64,000 nt of DNA from Gammaproteobacteria bacterium (GCA_030583605.1 CP129466.1:1309001-1373000); one strand, 5' to 3'; counted from the stretch's first letter, positions 53,101 through 62,684 are shown. Notes: generated by a model from the sequence alone, not told the origin. Program-made: numbers and translations.

Positions 53101-54470
53101 AACTGTTGCGCAGCCGGCTCGAGACCCTCGGGCCGGCAACGGTTGCAGAACTCGCCGCGCCGCTCGGTTGCGCGGCTGAGGCCGCGCGTTTTGCGCTGCT
53201 GGCGCTCGAGTCCGAGGGCGCCGTGATGCGCGGCCGCTACCGCACACCGCCGCAGGCGGAGGAGGAGTGGTGCGACCGACGGCTGCTCGCGCGCATCCAC
53301 CGCTACACGCTCAAGCGGTTGCGCGAACAGGTCGAGCCGGTGAGCCCGGCCACGTTCATGCAGTTCCTGTTCGACTGGCACGGGCTCGGCGCCGCCCGCG
53401 GCGAGGGCGCGGAGGCGCTCGCACGCGCCGTGCACCGGTTGCGGGGATTCCCCGCGCCAGCCGCGGCCTGGGAGAGCGCGCTGCTGCCCGCTCGCGTGGA
53501 GCGGTACGCGGGCTACGATCTCGACACGCTCGTCGGCGGCGGGCGTTATCTGTGGCTGCGTGCCGGGGCCGAACCCGGGCAGCGTGCGGCAGGCCCCATT
53601 CGCACGACGCCGATCGTGCTGCTCGAGCGGCTCGAGGCGCAGGCATGGACCGGGCTGCCCGGCCACGGCGGCGTCGCTGCCACCGGGTTGTCGGCTGGTG
53701 CGCGCTCGATCCGCGATGCGCTCGCGCGCGACGGGGCCACGTTCTTCGCCGAGCTCGTGCAGGCGACCGGGCTGCTGCGCACGCAGGTCGAGCAGGGCCT
53801 GGCCGAGCTCGTCGCTGCGGGGCTTGTTACCGCCGACAGCTTCACCGGGCTGCGCGCGCTGCTGGTACCCGCGAACCGTCGCGCGAGCTTCTCGCGGCCG
53901 CCGCGGGCCGGCGAACTGAGCGTCGACCGCGCCGGGCGCTGGGCGCTGGCTGCATCCGCCACAACGGGCACGGCGCGGGAGGAGGCGCTGCCGATCGTCG
54001 CGCGGGCGCTGCTCGACCGTTATGGGGTCGTGTTCCGCGCACTGCTGCGGCGCGAGGGCTGGTTCCTGCCGTCGTGGCGCGAACTCGTGGGCGTGTGCCG
54101 GCGGCTGGAGGCGCGTGGCGAGATTCGCGGCGGGCGCTTCGTCAACGGCTTCAGCGGCGAACAGTACGCGTTACCCGAGGCCGTCGATGCCCTGCGTGCC
54201 CGGCGCCGTGCGGGCGCGCCGGCGGAAGTCGTGGTTTCTGCGACCGATCCACTCAATCTCTGCGGCATCGTCACGCCGGGGCCGCGCGTGGCATCGGCTG
54301 CCCGTAACCGCGTGCTCTACCGCGACGGCACGCCGGTCGCAACCTGCGTTGGCGGTGAAGTCAGCTGGCTGGTGCCGCCGGATCCGGGCACCGAATGGGC
54401 CGGGCGCACGCTGCTCATCCGCAGCGATCGCGAACGCTTCTACGTGTCTGCCGCGACACGCCAGAACTGA
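50172..54470 (+). CDS. lhr: Lhr-family DEAD/DEAH ATP-dependent helicase
   Basis: 1432-residue helicase (bacterial long Lhr). RecA1: [72 protein letters not shown]; RecA2: [59 protein letters not shown]. Then winged-helix and Lhr core domains ([36 protein letters not shown]) and a long C-terminal Lhr-CTD. It unwinds DNA and RNA-DNA hybrids in repair. ATG preferred over a GTG three codons upstream. Confidence 0.94.
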   Translation: MTLPDFHPAVAAWFRERFAAPTPVQQRAWPAIRGGQHALLAAPTGSGKTLAAFLAAIDALVCEAEAGRLADEVRVLYVSPLKALSNDIRRNLEEPLAGIQQRVLRPLGIRAAVRTGDTPASERARMRREPPHILVTTPESLYILLTAESGRKMLGSVRTVIVDELHALADNKRGAHLMLSLERLESLCATAPLRVGISATQKPISRMAEFLLGSRPGHCEIVDAGFVRERDLAIELPGSALAPVMAGEVWAEIYDRLADLVRAHRSTLIFVNTRRLAERVARHLAERLEPGTVTAHHGSLAREHRLEAEEKLKTGRLRALVATASLELGIDIGDVDLACQIGSPRAIATFLQRVGRSGHGVGALPKGRLFPLSRDDLVECTALLDAVRREELDAIHLQGAALDVLAQQIVAEVACREWQVEDLFGLVRRAAPYRELSRETFGQVVQMLADGFTTRRGRHSLHLHYDAVNGRLRGRPGARLTAITNGGAIPDQFDYDVVLLPAELPIGTLNEDFAFESLPGDIFQLGNASYRICRIETGKVLVEDAHGQPPNIPFWFGEAPGRSDELSVAVSRLRAELVAMLDQEGAGARHWLTAGLGLSDAAAGQLIDYLAAARSALGELPTRETIVLERFFDEVGDSHLVIHSPYGSRVNRAWGLALRKRFCRKFNYELQAAALEDSIVISLGPVHSFPLAEVIGYLRADTVRDVLVQALLAAPMFPARWRWVATTALALRRFRNGRKVPPQFQRSDAEDLLAVVFPDQIACAENIVGDRQVPDHPLVSQALHDCLHELMDVGGLELLLRRIEAGSVRVEARDVTTPSPLAQEILTARPFAFLDDAPAEERRTQAVRTRHLLDPAVAGDLARLDPEAIARVVSEAWPDPRNVDELHDAIVLAGFIAAEEAGRAPAAAAWSAWLASLIAERRATVLVTAGGTRLWVAAERLAQLLAVLPDAVLTPVIAPVGAGSRGAAASAEDALRELLRSRLETLGPATVAELAAPLGCAAEAARFALLALESEGAVMRGRYRTPPQAEEEWCDRRLLARIHRYTLKRLREQVEPVSPATFMQFLFDWHGLGAARGEGAEALARAVHRLRGFPAPAAAWESALLPARVERYAGYDLDTLVGGGRYLWLRAGAEPGQRAAGPIRTTPIVLLERLEAQAWTGLPGHGGVAATGLSAGARSIRDALARDGATFFAELVQATGLLRTQVEQGLAELVAAGLVTADSFTGLRALLVPANRRASFSRPPRAGELSVDRAGRWALAASATTGTAREEALPIVARALLDRYGVVFRALLRREGWFLPSWRELVGVCRRLEARGEIRGGRFVNGFSGEQYALPEAVDALRARRRAGAPAEVVVSATDPLNLCGIVTPGPRVASAARNRVLYRDGTPVATCVGGEVSWLVPPDPGTEWAGRTLLIRSDRERFYVSAATRQN

Positions 54471-54520
54471 ACGATGCCCAGGCCCGGGCGGGACGACGGG
54501 ACATTCACGGTCAATCCGGC

Positions 54521-55402
54521 ATGCAGTACATAGAACCGCTGTATCGACCGCCGTCCGAGGCGCGTTCGTTGATCCTGCAGGTGACCAACGGCTGCTCCTG
54601 GAACCGCTGCACGTTCTGCGAGATGTACACCGCGCCGCAGAAGAGGTTCGCGCTCAAGCCGCAGGAGCGCATCGACGCGGAACTCGCCGCGGTGGCGCGT
54701 GCCGGCATGCCGGCGCGCCGGGTGTTCCTCGCCGACGGCGACGTGATGACGCTGTCTGTGCGCCGCCTGCGGCTGATCCTCGAGAGCATCAACCGCTACC
54801 TGCCGGCCGTCCAGCGCATCTCCTCGTACTGCCTGCCGCGCAATCTTCGTCACAAGTCGGTCGCCGAGCTGGCGCAGTTGCGCGCGCTCGGTCTGAGCCT
54901 CTTCTACGTGGGCTGCGAATCCGGCGACGACCTGGTGCTCGGGCGGGTGCGCAAGGGCGAGACGTACGAGTCCTCGCTCGCCGCGCTCGGCAAGATCAAG
55001 GCCGCCGGAGCGCGCAGTTCCGTGATGATCCTGAACGGCATGGGCGGCGCGCGCTACAGCGAGCAGCACGCGGTGAACTCCGCGCGGCTGATGAACGCTG
55101 CCCAGCCGGAGTATCTCTCGACGCTGGTAGTGAGCTTTCCGCGCGGTGCCGACCGCTACCAGGACGGCTTCGGCGGCGAGTTCGAACCGCTCGACCAGGC
55201 GGGGCTGTTCCGGGAAATGCAGGTTCTTTTGCAGGCGCTGGAACTCGGGCAGACGGTGTTTCGCAGCGACCACGCGTCGAATTACCTGGTGCTGAAGGGG
55301 ACGCTCGGCCGGGACAAGCAACGCCTGCTGCGCGAGGTGCAGACGGCGATCGAGCGGCCGGACGCGGCCTCGCTCAGGCCGGAGTGGCAGCGCGGACTCT
55401 AG
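54521..55402 (+). CDS. Radical SAM protein, Elp3/coproporphyrinogen-like group
   Basis: 293 residues. The iron-sulfur site is VTNGCSWNRCTFCEMY (CxxxCxxC) near residue 25; ARRVFLADGDVMTLSVRRL corresponds to the GGEP-like loop, and FYVGCESGDDLVLGRVRKGE to the Elp3-type SAM contacts. Family members act as uncharacterised radical SAM proteins. It follows lhr by 50 bases. No substrate protein or peptide is evident. Confidence 0.86.
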   Translation: MQYIEPLYRPPSEARSLILQVTNGCSWNRCTFCEMYTAPQKRFALKPQERIDAELAAVARAGMPARRVFLADGDVMTLSVRRLRLILESINRYLPAVQRISSYCLPRNLRHKSVAELAQLRALGLSLFYVGCESGDDLVLGRVRKGETYESSLAALGKIKAAGARSSVMILNGMGGARYSEQHAVNSARLMNAAQPEYLSTLVVSFPRGADRYQDGFGGEFEPLDQAGLFREMQVLLQALELGQTVFRSDHASNYLVLKGTLGRDKQRLLREVQTAIERPDAASLRPEWQRGL

Positions 55403-55443
55403 CCGCCGCGCCTCGACCGGCCGCCATGGCCGGGAGAGGGCGG

Positions 55444-56724
55444 TTACTTGTCGCGCTTGTGGCCCGCGTCCTCGGCTTCCTTGCCGAAGATGGTCTCGGC
55501 AAAGCGCTCGTCCAGGTCCTGCAGGCGCAGCATGCCCGTGGCGCCGGTATCGGTGGCATCCATGGCGATCAACGGCACGGCCGGTACCGGGCGGGGCGCA
55601 GGCTCCGTGCTGCCGAACACCTCGGCGGTCGGCGAACGCGCCTCGGTCGCGAGGCTGATGGCGGCAAAGCGGCCGGTTGCGCCGGTGTCGCCGCCTTCGG
55701 CGGTACGGCGCAGTTGCAGGGTCATCTCGCTCGGCGGTGGCAGATCCACGCGTCGGCCTTCACCGGCGGGCTTGTCGGGTGCCTGGGTGCTGCGCTGGCG
55801 CTCGCGATCGGCCGCAGCGGCCGAGATGATCGCGACTTTCGGTGGAGCGCTGCGGGGCGGAGCAGGGCGCGCCGTGGCGCCGGCCTTCTGCGCCGCGTCC
55901 TGCGATGAGGCAGGCGTCATGGGCTTCCAGCCGAGCGCCTCGGCCGTGCGGCGGACCTGGTTGCCATCGGGGCGTTCCACCTTCTGCAGGCAGGCATCGG
56001 TGAACACCGCATCGAGCAGAGTATTAATGAGTCGGGGCACGCCGGCCACGTAGCAGTACACGGCTGCCGCGAGGTTGCTCGACACGAGCGCGGTCGGGTC
56101 GCCGCCCGCCGCTTCGATCTCGTGGCGGATGTAGCGGTCCGTGTCGGCCAGCGTGAGCGGGCGCACGCGGTGGCGGAATGCGATGCGCTGGCGCAGCTGG
56201 ATCAAGGCGGGCAGGTCGAGTTGCTGGTGCAGCGGGTGCGGGCCCATCAGCACGATGTTCATCTGGCAATCGTGTTCGCCGGCGAGATTTGCCACGCGCA
56301 GCAGGTGCCGGGCGACCTCGGTGCTGATGCTGCCGACGTCGAGGCACAGGACGAGCCGCTGATCCTCGCGCACGAAGCGGGCCATGGCGTGGCGCAGCGC
56401 ATGCAGCGCGTGCACCGGGCGCGGAGCATTCGCCTCCTCACCGATCGCCAGCAGGATGGCGGCATAGAGGTCCTCGGGCTCGCCGTAGCGCAGGTCCACC
56501 CGCGCCACTGTCACGCGATCGGGGATCGCCGCAATCGCGCATTCGGCCAGCGTGGTCTTGCCCACGCCGGGCCCGCCGGTCAGCACCGCGATCGAGTCGC
56601 GCGCGGTCAGTACGTGCTGCAGGTGGGTCAGCGCCTCGGAGGTGGCCGAGCTGGCCGCAAAGAAACGCTTTCCCGGGGCATGGGTGAAGGGGCGTTCGCT
56701 CAGTCTGAATTGATCGCGGTACAC
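55444..56724 (-). CDS. ExeA-like AAA+ ATPase
   Basis: 426 residues. N-terminal MYRDQFRLSERPFTHAPGKRFF and Walker A LTGGPGVGKTTL, as in ExeA/GspA and MshM; the Walker B region reads RLVLCLDVGSIS, where the Glu after Asp is replaced; sensor segment NIVLMGPHPL and QLRQRIAFRHRVRPLTLADTDRYIRHEIEAAGG follow. After about residue 275 is a long low-complexity Ala/Pro tail ending in KRDK, without a peptidoglycan-binding domain. Possibly an envelope-assembly ATPase. Divergent from the FAD oxidase gene. Confidence 0.82.
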   Translation of the reverse strand: MYRDQFRLSERPFTHAPGKRFFAASSATSEALTHLQHVLTARDSIAVLTGGPGVGKTTLAECAIAAIPDRVTVARVDLRYGEPEDLYAAILLAIGEEANAPRPVHALHALRHAMARFVREDQRLVLCLDVGSISTEVARHLLRVANLAGEHDCQMNIVLMGPHPLHQQLDLPALIQLRQRIAFRHRVRPLTLADTDRYIRHEIEAAGGDPTALVSSNLAAAVYCYVAGVPRLINTLLDAVFTDACLQKVERPDGNQVRRTAEALGWKPMTPASSQDAAQKAGATARPAPPRSAPPKVAIISAAAADRERQRSTQAPDKPAGEGRRVDLPPPSEMTLQLRRTAEGGDTGATGRFAAISLATEARSPTAEVFGSTEPAPRPVPAVPLIAMDATDTGATGMLRLQDLDERFAETIFGKEAEDAGHKRDK

Positions 56725-56973
56725 GGGCGTGCCTTTCCCCGCGCCGTCTGGCGCGGCTGGTAACGACCGCAGTCTGGATTATGTCGGCGCAGGCGGTCGT
56801 TGACGGCGTTCACATTCGATGGGTGAAACCGCGGTACGGTGCCGGCCCGCCTTCGCCTCGCGGCAGTTTGCACCGACCTGCTAACATGCCCCGCCTGATC
56901 ACCGGGCGGCGCCGGGAGGCGGGCCGCCGGGGCCCCGCAACCAACAAAAACGGCCATCGGCCGGGTGAGAACC

Positions 56974-58554
56974 ATGTCCGCGAACCCCAAGCACTCCACC
57001 GACCTGCTTCAGCAGCTCAGCGCGGCGATCGGCCGCGAGCACGTGCTCTCCGACCCGGCGGAGCGCGAGTTCTACGCGATGGATGTCTACAACTTCCGCG
57101 AGCTGCCGCTTGCGGTGGTCCGGCCGGGTGCCGCGGCCGAACTGCAGGCCGTCGTGCGCATCGCGGCGGCAGCAGGGATCGCGCTGGTGCCCCGCGGCGG
57201 CGGGGCCTCTTACACGGACGGTTACCTCCCGGCGACGCCGGAATCGTTGCTCATCGACACCTCGCGCATGAATCGCATTGTCGAGATCAACGAGGAGGAC
57301 ATGTACGTCACGGTCGAGCCGGCCGTGACCTGGCACGACCTGTGGCAGGCGCTGAAGGCGCGCAACCTGCGCAGTGCATTCTGGGGGCCGTTCTCCGGCA
57401 TCAAGGCGACCGTCGGTGGTTCCGCCTCGCAAAATAGTGCGAGCCTCGGGACCGGCAACTACGGGATCTCGGCCGACGCCATCCTCGGCTTCGAGATCGT
57501 GCTCGCGAACGGCGAGATCCTGCGCACCGGAGCGCATGCCGCCGCCAACGGGCGGCCGTTCTTCCGCTGGTACGGCCCGGACCTGACGGGGCTGTTCTGC
57601 GGTGACGCGGGCGCGCTCGGGATCAAGGCGAGCATCAGCCTGCGGCTGATCCGCCAGCCGCCGTTCGACGGCGCGGCGTCATTCGGCTTCGGTTCCTTCG
57701 AGCAAATGGCGGCGGGCATGGCGGCGGCCGCGCGCGAGAACGTTGCGGCCGACAACTTCGCGCTCGATCCGAAACTGCAGCAGGGCCAGCTCAGCAAGAC
57801 CGACACCAAGGGCGCCGTTACCGCCGCGCTGGCGGTGGCGAAAACGGCGCGCAACCCGTTCGAGGCGGCGGGCAAGCTCGCGCGTATGGGAGCCGCGGGC
57901 AAGCGCTTCCTCGCCGGGCATGACTATTCGGCGCACTACACGGTGGAAGGGGTCTCGCGCGCCGAGGTCAACGGCAAGCTCACCGTGCTGCGCCAGGCGA
58001 TGGCCGGCCACGGCGAGGAGATCGCCAACACCGTGCCGACGGTCATTCGTGCCATGCCCTTCATGCCGCTATACGCGATCCTCGGGCCGAAGGGTGAGCG
58101 CTGGGTGCCGATGCACGGCATCATGCCGTTCTCCAGGGTCCGGGAGTTCCACGAACGCCTCACGCGCCTGTACGCGGACAACGCTGAGCGCATGCGCCGT
58201 CACAAGGTGGACAAGGGTGGCATGTTTCTCGCGGTGAGCACCCACGGGTTCCTCTATGAGCCGGTGTTCTACTGGGAGGACGATCGCACTGCCTTCCACA
58301 AGCGCTACCTGCCGGCGGAGTACCTGAAGACGCTGCCGGAGTATCCCGCGAACCCCGACGGCCGGGCGCTGGTGGGCGAACTGCGCGGAGAGATCCGCAG
58401 GATCTTCGCCTCCGTCGGCGCCATCCACATGCAGGTGGGCAAGACCTATCCCTACATGGACGGTCGCCAGGGCGAGGCGGCGCGCGCACTGCGCGAACTG
58501 AAACAGCAACTCGACCCGCAGGGCATCATGAACCCGGGGGCGCTGCAACTGTAG
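56974..58554 (+). CDS. FAD-linked oxidase, glycolate oxidase/D-lactate dehydrogenase-like
   Basis: 526 residues of the PCMH FAD fold: VRPGAAAELQAVVRIAAAAGIALVPRGGGASYTDGYLP, SLLIDTSRMNRIVEINEEDMYVTVEPAVTW, GIKATVGGSASQNSASLGTGNYGISADAILGFEIVL and DLTGLFCGDAGALGIK. C terminus includes DPQGIMNPGAL, the vanillyl-oxidase-type end. It oxidises a 2-hydroxyacid or alcohol; electron acceptor unknown. The stop codon TAG is the first triplet of a REP sequence. Start chosen at ATG; a GTG three codons upstream is possible. Confidence 0.88.
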   Translation: MSANPKHSTDLLQQLSAAIGREHVLSDPAEREFYAMDVYNFRELPLAVVRPGAAAELQAVVRIAAAAGIALVPRGGGASYTDGYLPATPESLLIDTSRMNRIVEINEEDMYVTVEPAVTWHDLWQALKARNLRSAFWGPFSGIKATVGGSASQNSASLGTGNYGISADAILGFEIVLANGEILRTGAHAAANGRPFFRWYGPDLTGLFCGDAGALGIKASISLRLIRQPPFDGAASFGFGSFEQMAAGMAAAARENVAADNFALDPKLQQGQLSKTDTKGAVTAALAVAKTARNPFEAAGKLARMGAAGKRFLAGHDYSAHYTVEGVSRAEVNGKLTVLRQAMAGHGEEIANTVPTVIRAMPFMPLYAILGPKGERWVPMHGIMPFSRVREFHERLTRLYADNAERMRRHKVDKGGMFLAVSTHGFLYEPVFYWEDDRTAFHKRYLPAEYLKTLPEYPANPDGRALVGELRGEIRRIFASVGAIHMQVGKTYPYMDGRQGEAARALRELKQQLDPQGIMNPGALQL

Positions 58555-58920
58555 GAGCGACGTCAGTCGCGACTGGAGATCGAAGCGCTGCGGTGGTCGC
58601 GGCTTGCGCCGCTCCTACGGCGCTGGGTTCGGCGCTGCCGTCGGACAGGGCCTTGCAGGAGCGACGTCAGTCGCGACCGGAGATCGAAGCGCTGCGGTGG
58701 TCGCGGCTTGCGCCGCTCCTACGGCGCTGGGTTCGGCGCTGCCGTCGGACAGGGCCTTGCAGGAGCGACGTCAGTCGCGACTGGAGATCGAAGCGCTGCG
58801 GTGGTCGCGGCTTGCGCCGCTCCTACGGCGCTGGGGTCGGCGCTACGGTCGGACAGGGCCTTGTAGGAGCGACGTCAGTCGCGACCACCGCGACGTTCAG
58901 CGTTGTCGCGTGGCACAGGC
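58552..58920. repeat. Tandem 104-bp REP/BIME-type array
   Basis: Three near-identical 104-bp units begin at 58554, 58658 and 58762, with a decaying fourth from 58866. Each has GGAGCGACGTCAGTCGCGAC and, about 22 bases on, the inverse-like GTCGCGGCTTGCGCCGCTCC, so each unit can fold as a REP pair. The spacer sequence is also conserved, unlike CRISPR spacers. The first unit supplies the stop codon of the oxidase gene. From the array to the next gene nothing else is visible. Confidence 0.85.
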
Positions 58921-58992
58921 CCTGACGTCGAAGCCGAAGTCTCGCCTGCACGGCCTCGTGCGTCGATCAGAAGGCGCCGAAGGGGTTGGCGG

Positions 58993-59889
58993 ATGAAGCA
59001 ATGCACGTCTCAAACCGAGATCAGCGCCGCCGAGGACGCTGCGCTCGGCGCGCGGATCGTGGCGCGGCGGCGCATTCCCGGCGTGGCGTCGGGTTCGGCG
59101 CTGCTCGCGATTGGTTCACGGCTTCTCGTCGTCCACGACGATGCCTTCCGCGTGACCTGGGTCGATCCTGTCGCGTTCACCGTCGAGGCCCAGATACTGC
59201 AGGGCGATGGGGCAGCGCTGTCGAAACCGCTGAAGCCGGATTTCGAGGCGGCGGTTGCCACTGCGGACGGCACGGTCTATCTCCTCGGGTCGGGTTCCAC
59301 GAGGACGCGCTGCACCATCGCCCGCATTCGCGGCGGGAGCGTGGACTTGTCCGACCACCCGGCGCTCTATGACTGCATGTCGCGCGCCATCGGCCTTGCG
59401 GGACGCCCGAACGTGGAGGGCGCTGCGATGCTCGCCGACCGCCTGCGCGTTTTTCATCGCGGGGCGGGCGGTGCGCCGAGTGCCGGGGTCGACCTGTCGC
59501 CCGGCACGCTGGATGGCGGTGAGCCGACCGTGCTCGGAGTGCTGCGGCTGGAACTCGGCGCGCTCGACGGCATTGCACTCGGGTTGACGGAGGTCGCCGT
59601 CTGCGGCCCGGGCCACTATGCGTTCGCTGCAGGGGCGGAAGATACGCCGGACGCGATCGCCGACGGCCCGGTCGCCGGGTCGGTGATCGGCGCATGGCGC
59701 GAAACGCAATGCGTGCGTGCCGGCTGGGCGAGGCTGCGCCAGGCGGGCGGCGCGCCGAGCGCGGACAAAGTCGAAGGGCTGGTCGTCGATGCCGACCGGC
59801 GCGGCGGCTGGATCCTCACGGACACCGACGATCCGGCGCGGGCCAGCGAGATCTGCCGGATCGAGCTCGAGGGATTCGCCGCCGGGTGA
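58993..59889 (+). CDS. Hypothetical beta-propeller-like protein
   Basis: 298 residues without signal peptide. Short repeated beta motifs are seen (GSALLAIGSRLLVVHDDAFRVTWVD, GTVYLLGSGSTRTRCTIARI, AAMLADRLRVFHRGAG, VEGLVVDADRRGGWILTDTDDP), suggesting a propeller fold. Similar hypothetical proteins are known to me only as domains of unknown function. GGCGGATG at the start gives a weak ribosome site. It lies between the REP array and a PD40 lipoprotein. Confidence 0.65.
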   Translation: MKQCTSQTEISAAEDAALGARIVARRRIPGVASGSALLAIGSRLLVVHDDAFRVTWVDPVAFTVEAQILQGDGAALSKPLKPDFEAAVATADGTVYLLGSGSTRTRCTIARIRGGSVDLSDHPALYDCMSRAIGLAGRPNVEGAAMLADRLRVFHRGAGGAPSAGVDLSPGTLDGGEPTVLGVLRLELGALDGIALGLTEVAVCGPGHYAFAAGAEDTPDAIADGPVAGSVIGAWRETQCVRAGWARLRQAGGAPSADKVEGLVVDADRRGGWILTDTDDPARASEICRIELEGFAAG

Positions 59890-60051
59890 TTCGGGGGCTA
59901 GCCCCAGGGCAACGGCTGCACACGGGCGCCGGGTGTCCCCGGCGGGCATCAGGCGTATGCTGCGCGGGCAGGAGCAGGTTTTCCTTTGGAAGCATCCGCC
60001 GGGGCCAGGGACGTGCGGCCGCCGCGGAGCACATCAAGAGGAGCCCTCACC

Positions 60052-61197
60052 ATGGCCCGCATCCGAATCGCGTGGCGCCTCGCGCCGACCTTGGCCTTCC
60101 TCATCCTCATCGCCGGCTGTTCCGATCGCTCGCCACCGCCTGCGCAGGGCTCTGCCGGGCCGACACCGGCGCCGGCCGCTGCACCGCCTGCCACGGCGGG
60201 CACCGAGTTGCCCGTCCGGAAGATTCCGAACATACCGGCCGGCGGCGAAGCCTATTACGCCTCGGACAACCGTCACCTCATCGCACAACTCGATGACCCG
60301 CTCGCGCAGAAGGGCACGGGCTCCGGTGGCGGCGGTTCGTTGAGCTACATCTTCACGGACGACGGCACGTACAGCCGCCGCATCAACGATCGCGGCCAGG
60401 ACGGCTGTTCCTATTTCTTCCCCGACATGAAACACGTCGTGTGGACCTCCACGCGCGACCACATGGATATGCCGCTCGGCAACTGGTTCGACGATGTGGA
60501 CTATCCGCGCAGCGCCGAGCTGTATGTTTCCGATCTCGAAGGGGAGAACATCCGGCGGCTGACCAATAACGAGTGGTACGACGCGGAAGTATCCGTTTCC
60601 CCCGACGGCCAGTGGGTGGTGTTCGGCCGGCAGACCGACGGCAAGATGGACCTCTGGCGCATGCGGCCCGATGGCACCGACGAACAGCAGATCACGCATA
60701 CGGATGACTGGCAGGAGGGGGCGCCCTTCTACATGCCCGACAACGAGACCATCATGTTCCGTGCCTGGCAGACCAGCGTGAAGAACGAGCTGCGCAAGCA
60801 GCAGCAGCCGGCCGGCCGGCGGATGATCACGCCGATGACGGTCTTCACGATCAAGCACGATGGCACCGGCCTCACCCAGCGAACGTTCGATCACGACATG
60901 AACTGGGCCCCGTATCCGGCCCCGGACGGACGCCATTACGTCTTTGTCCGCGTGGTCGATGGCAACAACTGGGAGGTGTTTCTCGGCGACCTGGCCGGCG
61001 GCGCGCCGGTGCGACTCACGTACAGCCCGGGTTTCGATGGGTTGCCGTCGCTGTCGCCGGATGGCAGGAAGATGGTCTTCGCCCGGCATATTCCACAGGA
61101 AGGGTTTGCGGTCTACGTGATGGACGTGTCGTCCCTGAATCTGGGTCCCGAACACTTCAAGGGTATTCCGGACACTGCCGCGCCCGCGGGGACGTGA
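60052..61197 (+). CDS. Lipoprotein with TolB-like PD40 beta-propeller repeats
   Basis: 381 residues. Signal peptide with lipobox LIAGC (cleavage before Cys), a Pro/Ala linker, then WD40-like PD40 repeats: ELYVSDLEGENIRRLTNNEW, VSVSPDGQWVVFGRQTDGKMDLWRM, HDGTGLTQRTFDHDMNWAPYPAPDGRHYVFVR and PSLSPDGRKMVFARH. It is probably outer-membrane anchored in the periplasm; function unknown. AAGAGGAG precedes the ATG. Confidence 0.82.
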   Translation: MARIRIAWRLAPTLAFLILIAGCSDRSPPPAQGSAGPTPAPAAAPPATAGTELPVRKIPNIPAGGEAYYASDNRHLIAQLDDPLAQKGTGSGGGGSLSYIFTDDGTYSRRINDRGQDGCSYFFPDMKHVVWTSTRDHMDMPLGNWFDDVDYPRSAELYVSDLEGENIRRLTNNEWYDAEVSVSPDGQWVVFGRQTDGKMDLWRMRPDGTDEQQITHTDDWQEGAPFYMPDNETIMFRAWQTSVKNELRKQQQPAGRRMITPMTVFTIKHDGTGLTQRTFDHDMNWAPYPAPDGRHYVFVRVVDGNNWEVFLGDLAGGAPVRLTYSPGFDGLPSLSPDGRKMVFARHIPQEGFAVYVMDVSSLNLGPEHFKGIPDTAAPAGT

Positions 61198-61342
61198 CCC
61201 GCGGCGGCGCCGGGACAGTTCACCGATTTCCATCGGCGCGGGTGTGCGGGCCGATGCGGATCGGAAATTGGTTTGCTGCCCCCGATATTTTTTGGTTTAT
61301 CGCCGATCTGCGGAAATGTCGTGAATCGTCGGTGGACGATGC

Positions 61343-61411
61343 GGTGGTCCCGGCCCCGGCGCGTGCCGCTCCTCGCACGTCCATGTGCTCGTCGCTATGG
61401 GTTCCGCCGGT
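61343..61411. repeat. Second copy of the 31-kb dispersed repeat
   Basis: GCCGCTCCTCGCACGTCC and TGTGCTCGTCGCTA match the complement of 31150-31221, with about four fifths of 70 positions identical by eye. It lies in a 455-base gap with lower GC than its neighbours, just before a fragment that resembles a LysR C terminus. Confidence 0.5.
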
Positions 61412-61436
61412 GGGAGACGAACCTTCTTCCGATCTT

Positions 61437-61574
61437 ATGTTGAATATGCGGCAGGCGGTCATCCGAGAAACAGGGGCTTATCGAGAAATCGTCATCCTGT
61501 ACCCAAGACATGGCCCGACTGCCGCCGCAGTCCGCACAGTACTCGAGTGGTTTTCCTCACACATTTGTGAGTAG
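61437..61574 (+). pseudogene. Possible remnant of a LysR-type regulator C terminus
   Basis: The translation TGAYREIVILYPRHGPTAAAVRTVLEWF followed soon by a stop resembles the end of LysR effector-binding domains (pattern YP.HR....AVRAFIDWL). No DNA-binding or earlier effector-domain sequence precedes it; a dispersed repeat does. AT-richer than flanking genes. A perfect CTCACA-CATT-TGTGAG inverted repeat spans its last codons (61556-61571). Could be coincidence. Confidence 0.3.
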
Positions 61575-61588
61575 ACAACGGGTATCCG

Positions 61589-61619
61589 TTGCGCTTAAAT
61601 CCGGCGTAGACGCTATAAA
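61589..61619 (+). promoter_or_regulatory. Candidate sigma-70 promoter for the VPLPA-CTERM gene
   Basis: TTGCGC and TATAAA are separated by 19 bases, 33 bases before the ATG. This is the best AT-rich pair in the gap, but the spacing is long. Confidence 0.3.
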
Positions 61620-61652
61620 CACGCAACGGCAAAAACGCTTCGCGGGGGAAAC

Positions 61653-62438
61653 ATGCGACTTTCTAATTGCACCAAAGTACTGGCGGCTGCTGCGGTTGTG
61701 CTGGCCGCACCACTGGCGGCGAATGCCGTGCCGATTTATACGAGCTGGGGTTCGCTCCCCGGAGCCACCTTCGGCGGCACCGGCATCCCCAATGATTCGG
61801 TCGCCAAGACCGACGTGTTCGTCAACGGGACCACGCAAGTGACGCTGGCCCTGACCGCGCACGGGCGCTATTCCAATCCCGTGGTCACGAACAACGGCGC
61901 CGGCGACTACTACGCCGGAACCGGCAGCAACTGCGGTATCGCCACGGACCCGGTCGGCTGCCCCAGTTCCAGCCAGGGCGCGCTGTGGAATTTCGGCTAC
62001 TACATCAGCGTGGCGGGTACCGACCCGAACTTCGACAAGTTCGATGATTTCACCTTCACGCTGTACTACGACTTCGACCCGGGCGTCGGGACGGCCTTCG
62101 GCAGCCTCGGCAAGATCGACGTCAACAATTCGCTGATTGCAGCAAGCGTCGCGCCCTCGACGGTCACGCTCGTGCAGGATTCGCAGAACCTGATGTTCTC
62201 GGGGTTTTCCACCCCGCTGCCCCTGACGGTCATGCCACCTGTGTACGGGCCGTTCAATCCCAACGCGACGGGTGAGTACAACTTCTACATCGGGTTCACG
62301 TCGAACAACCTGCCGACCTTCAGCGGTGCGGTGGGTATCGACGTCAACGTCGTCCCGGTGCCGGCCGCAGTATGGCTGTTCGGCTCCGCCGTGGGCCTGC
62401 TCGGCTGGGTGCGACGCCGCGCCGCGCATTCCGCCTGA
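61653..62438 (+). CDS. VPLPA-CTERM sorting-signal protein
   Basis: 261 residues, exported and probably surface-bound. Signal peptide (VLAAAAVVLAAPLAANAVP), a beta-rich passenger with GSNCGIATDPVGCPSS and DDFTFTLYYDFDPG, and the C-terminal tripartite sorting signal VPVPAAVWLFGSAVGLLGWVRRR (motif, helix, basic tail), a VPLPA variant of PEP-CTERM. An exosortase, not in this window, would process it. GGGGGAA is the ribosome site. A strong terminator follows. Confidence 0.88.
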   Translation: MRLSNCTKVLAAAAVVLAAPLAANAVPIYTSWGSLPGATFGGTGIPNDSVAKTDVFVNGTTQVTLALTAHGRYSNPVVTNNGAGDYYAGTGSNCGIATDPVGCPSSSQGALWNFGYYISVAGTDPNFDKFDDFTFTLYYDFDPGVGTAFGSLGKIDVNNSLIAASVAPSTVTLVQDSQNLMFSGFSTPLPLTVMPPVYGPFNPNATGEYNFYIGFTSNNLPTFSGAVGIDVNVVPVPAAVWLFGSAVGLLGWVRRRAAHSA

Positions 62439-62477
62439 GACAGCGGATGGCCGGGGATGACCCGGCCAGAGTTCTGG

Positions 62478-62511
62478 ACGGGGACAGGCCTGAGCCTGTC
62501 CCCGTTTTCAT
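62478..62511 (+). terminator. Rho-independent terminator after the VPLPA-CTERM gene
   Basis: CGGGGACAGGC-CTGA-GCCTGTCCCCG forms an 11-base perfect stem, followed by TTTTCATTT. Confidence 0.88.
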
Positions 62512-62684
62512 TTGGGTCTTCGCAGATCCGCGAAGAACCTTTGATTTGAGGAGCAAATTCGGCGGTCAGAACCAGGGCAACTGCCGACTTCCGTGCTGCA
62601 CCCGTACTCCGGTGCCAATACAGGTGCCGGCGGGAACCGGGGGCCGTCTCAGGGAGTGCGTGTCACGCCCCGGCGCCTGGCCGG

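Noticed and set aside
58552..58920. CRISPR array
   Set aside because: The whole 104-bp unit including the would-be spacer is repeated, there are no unique spacers and no cas genes.
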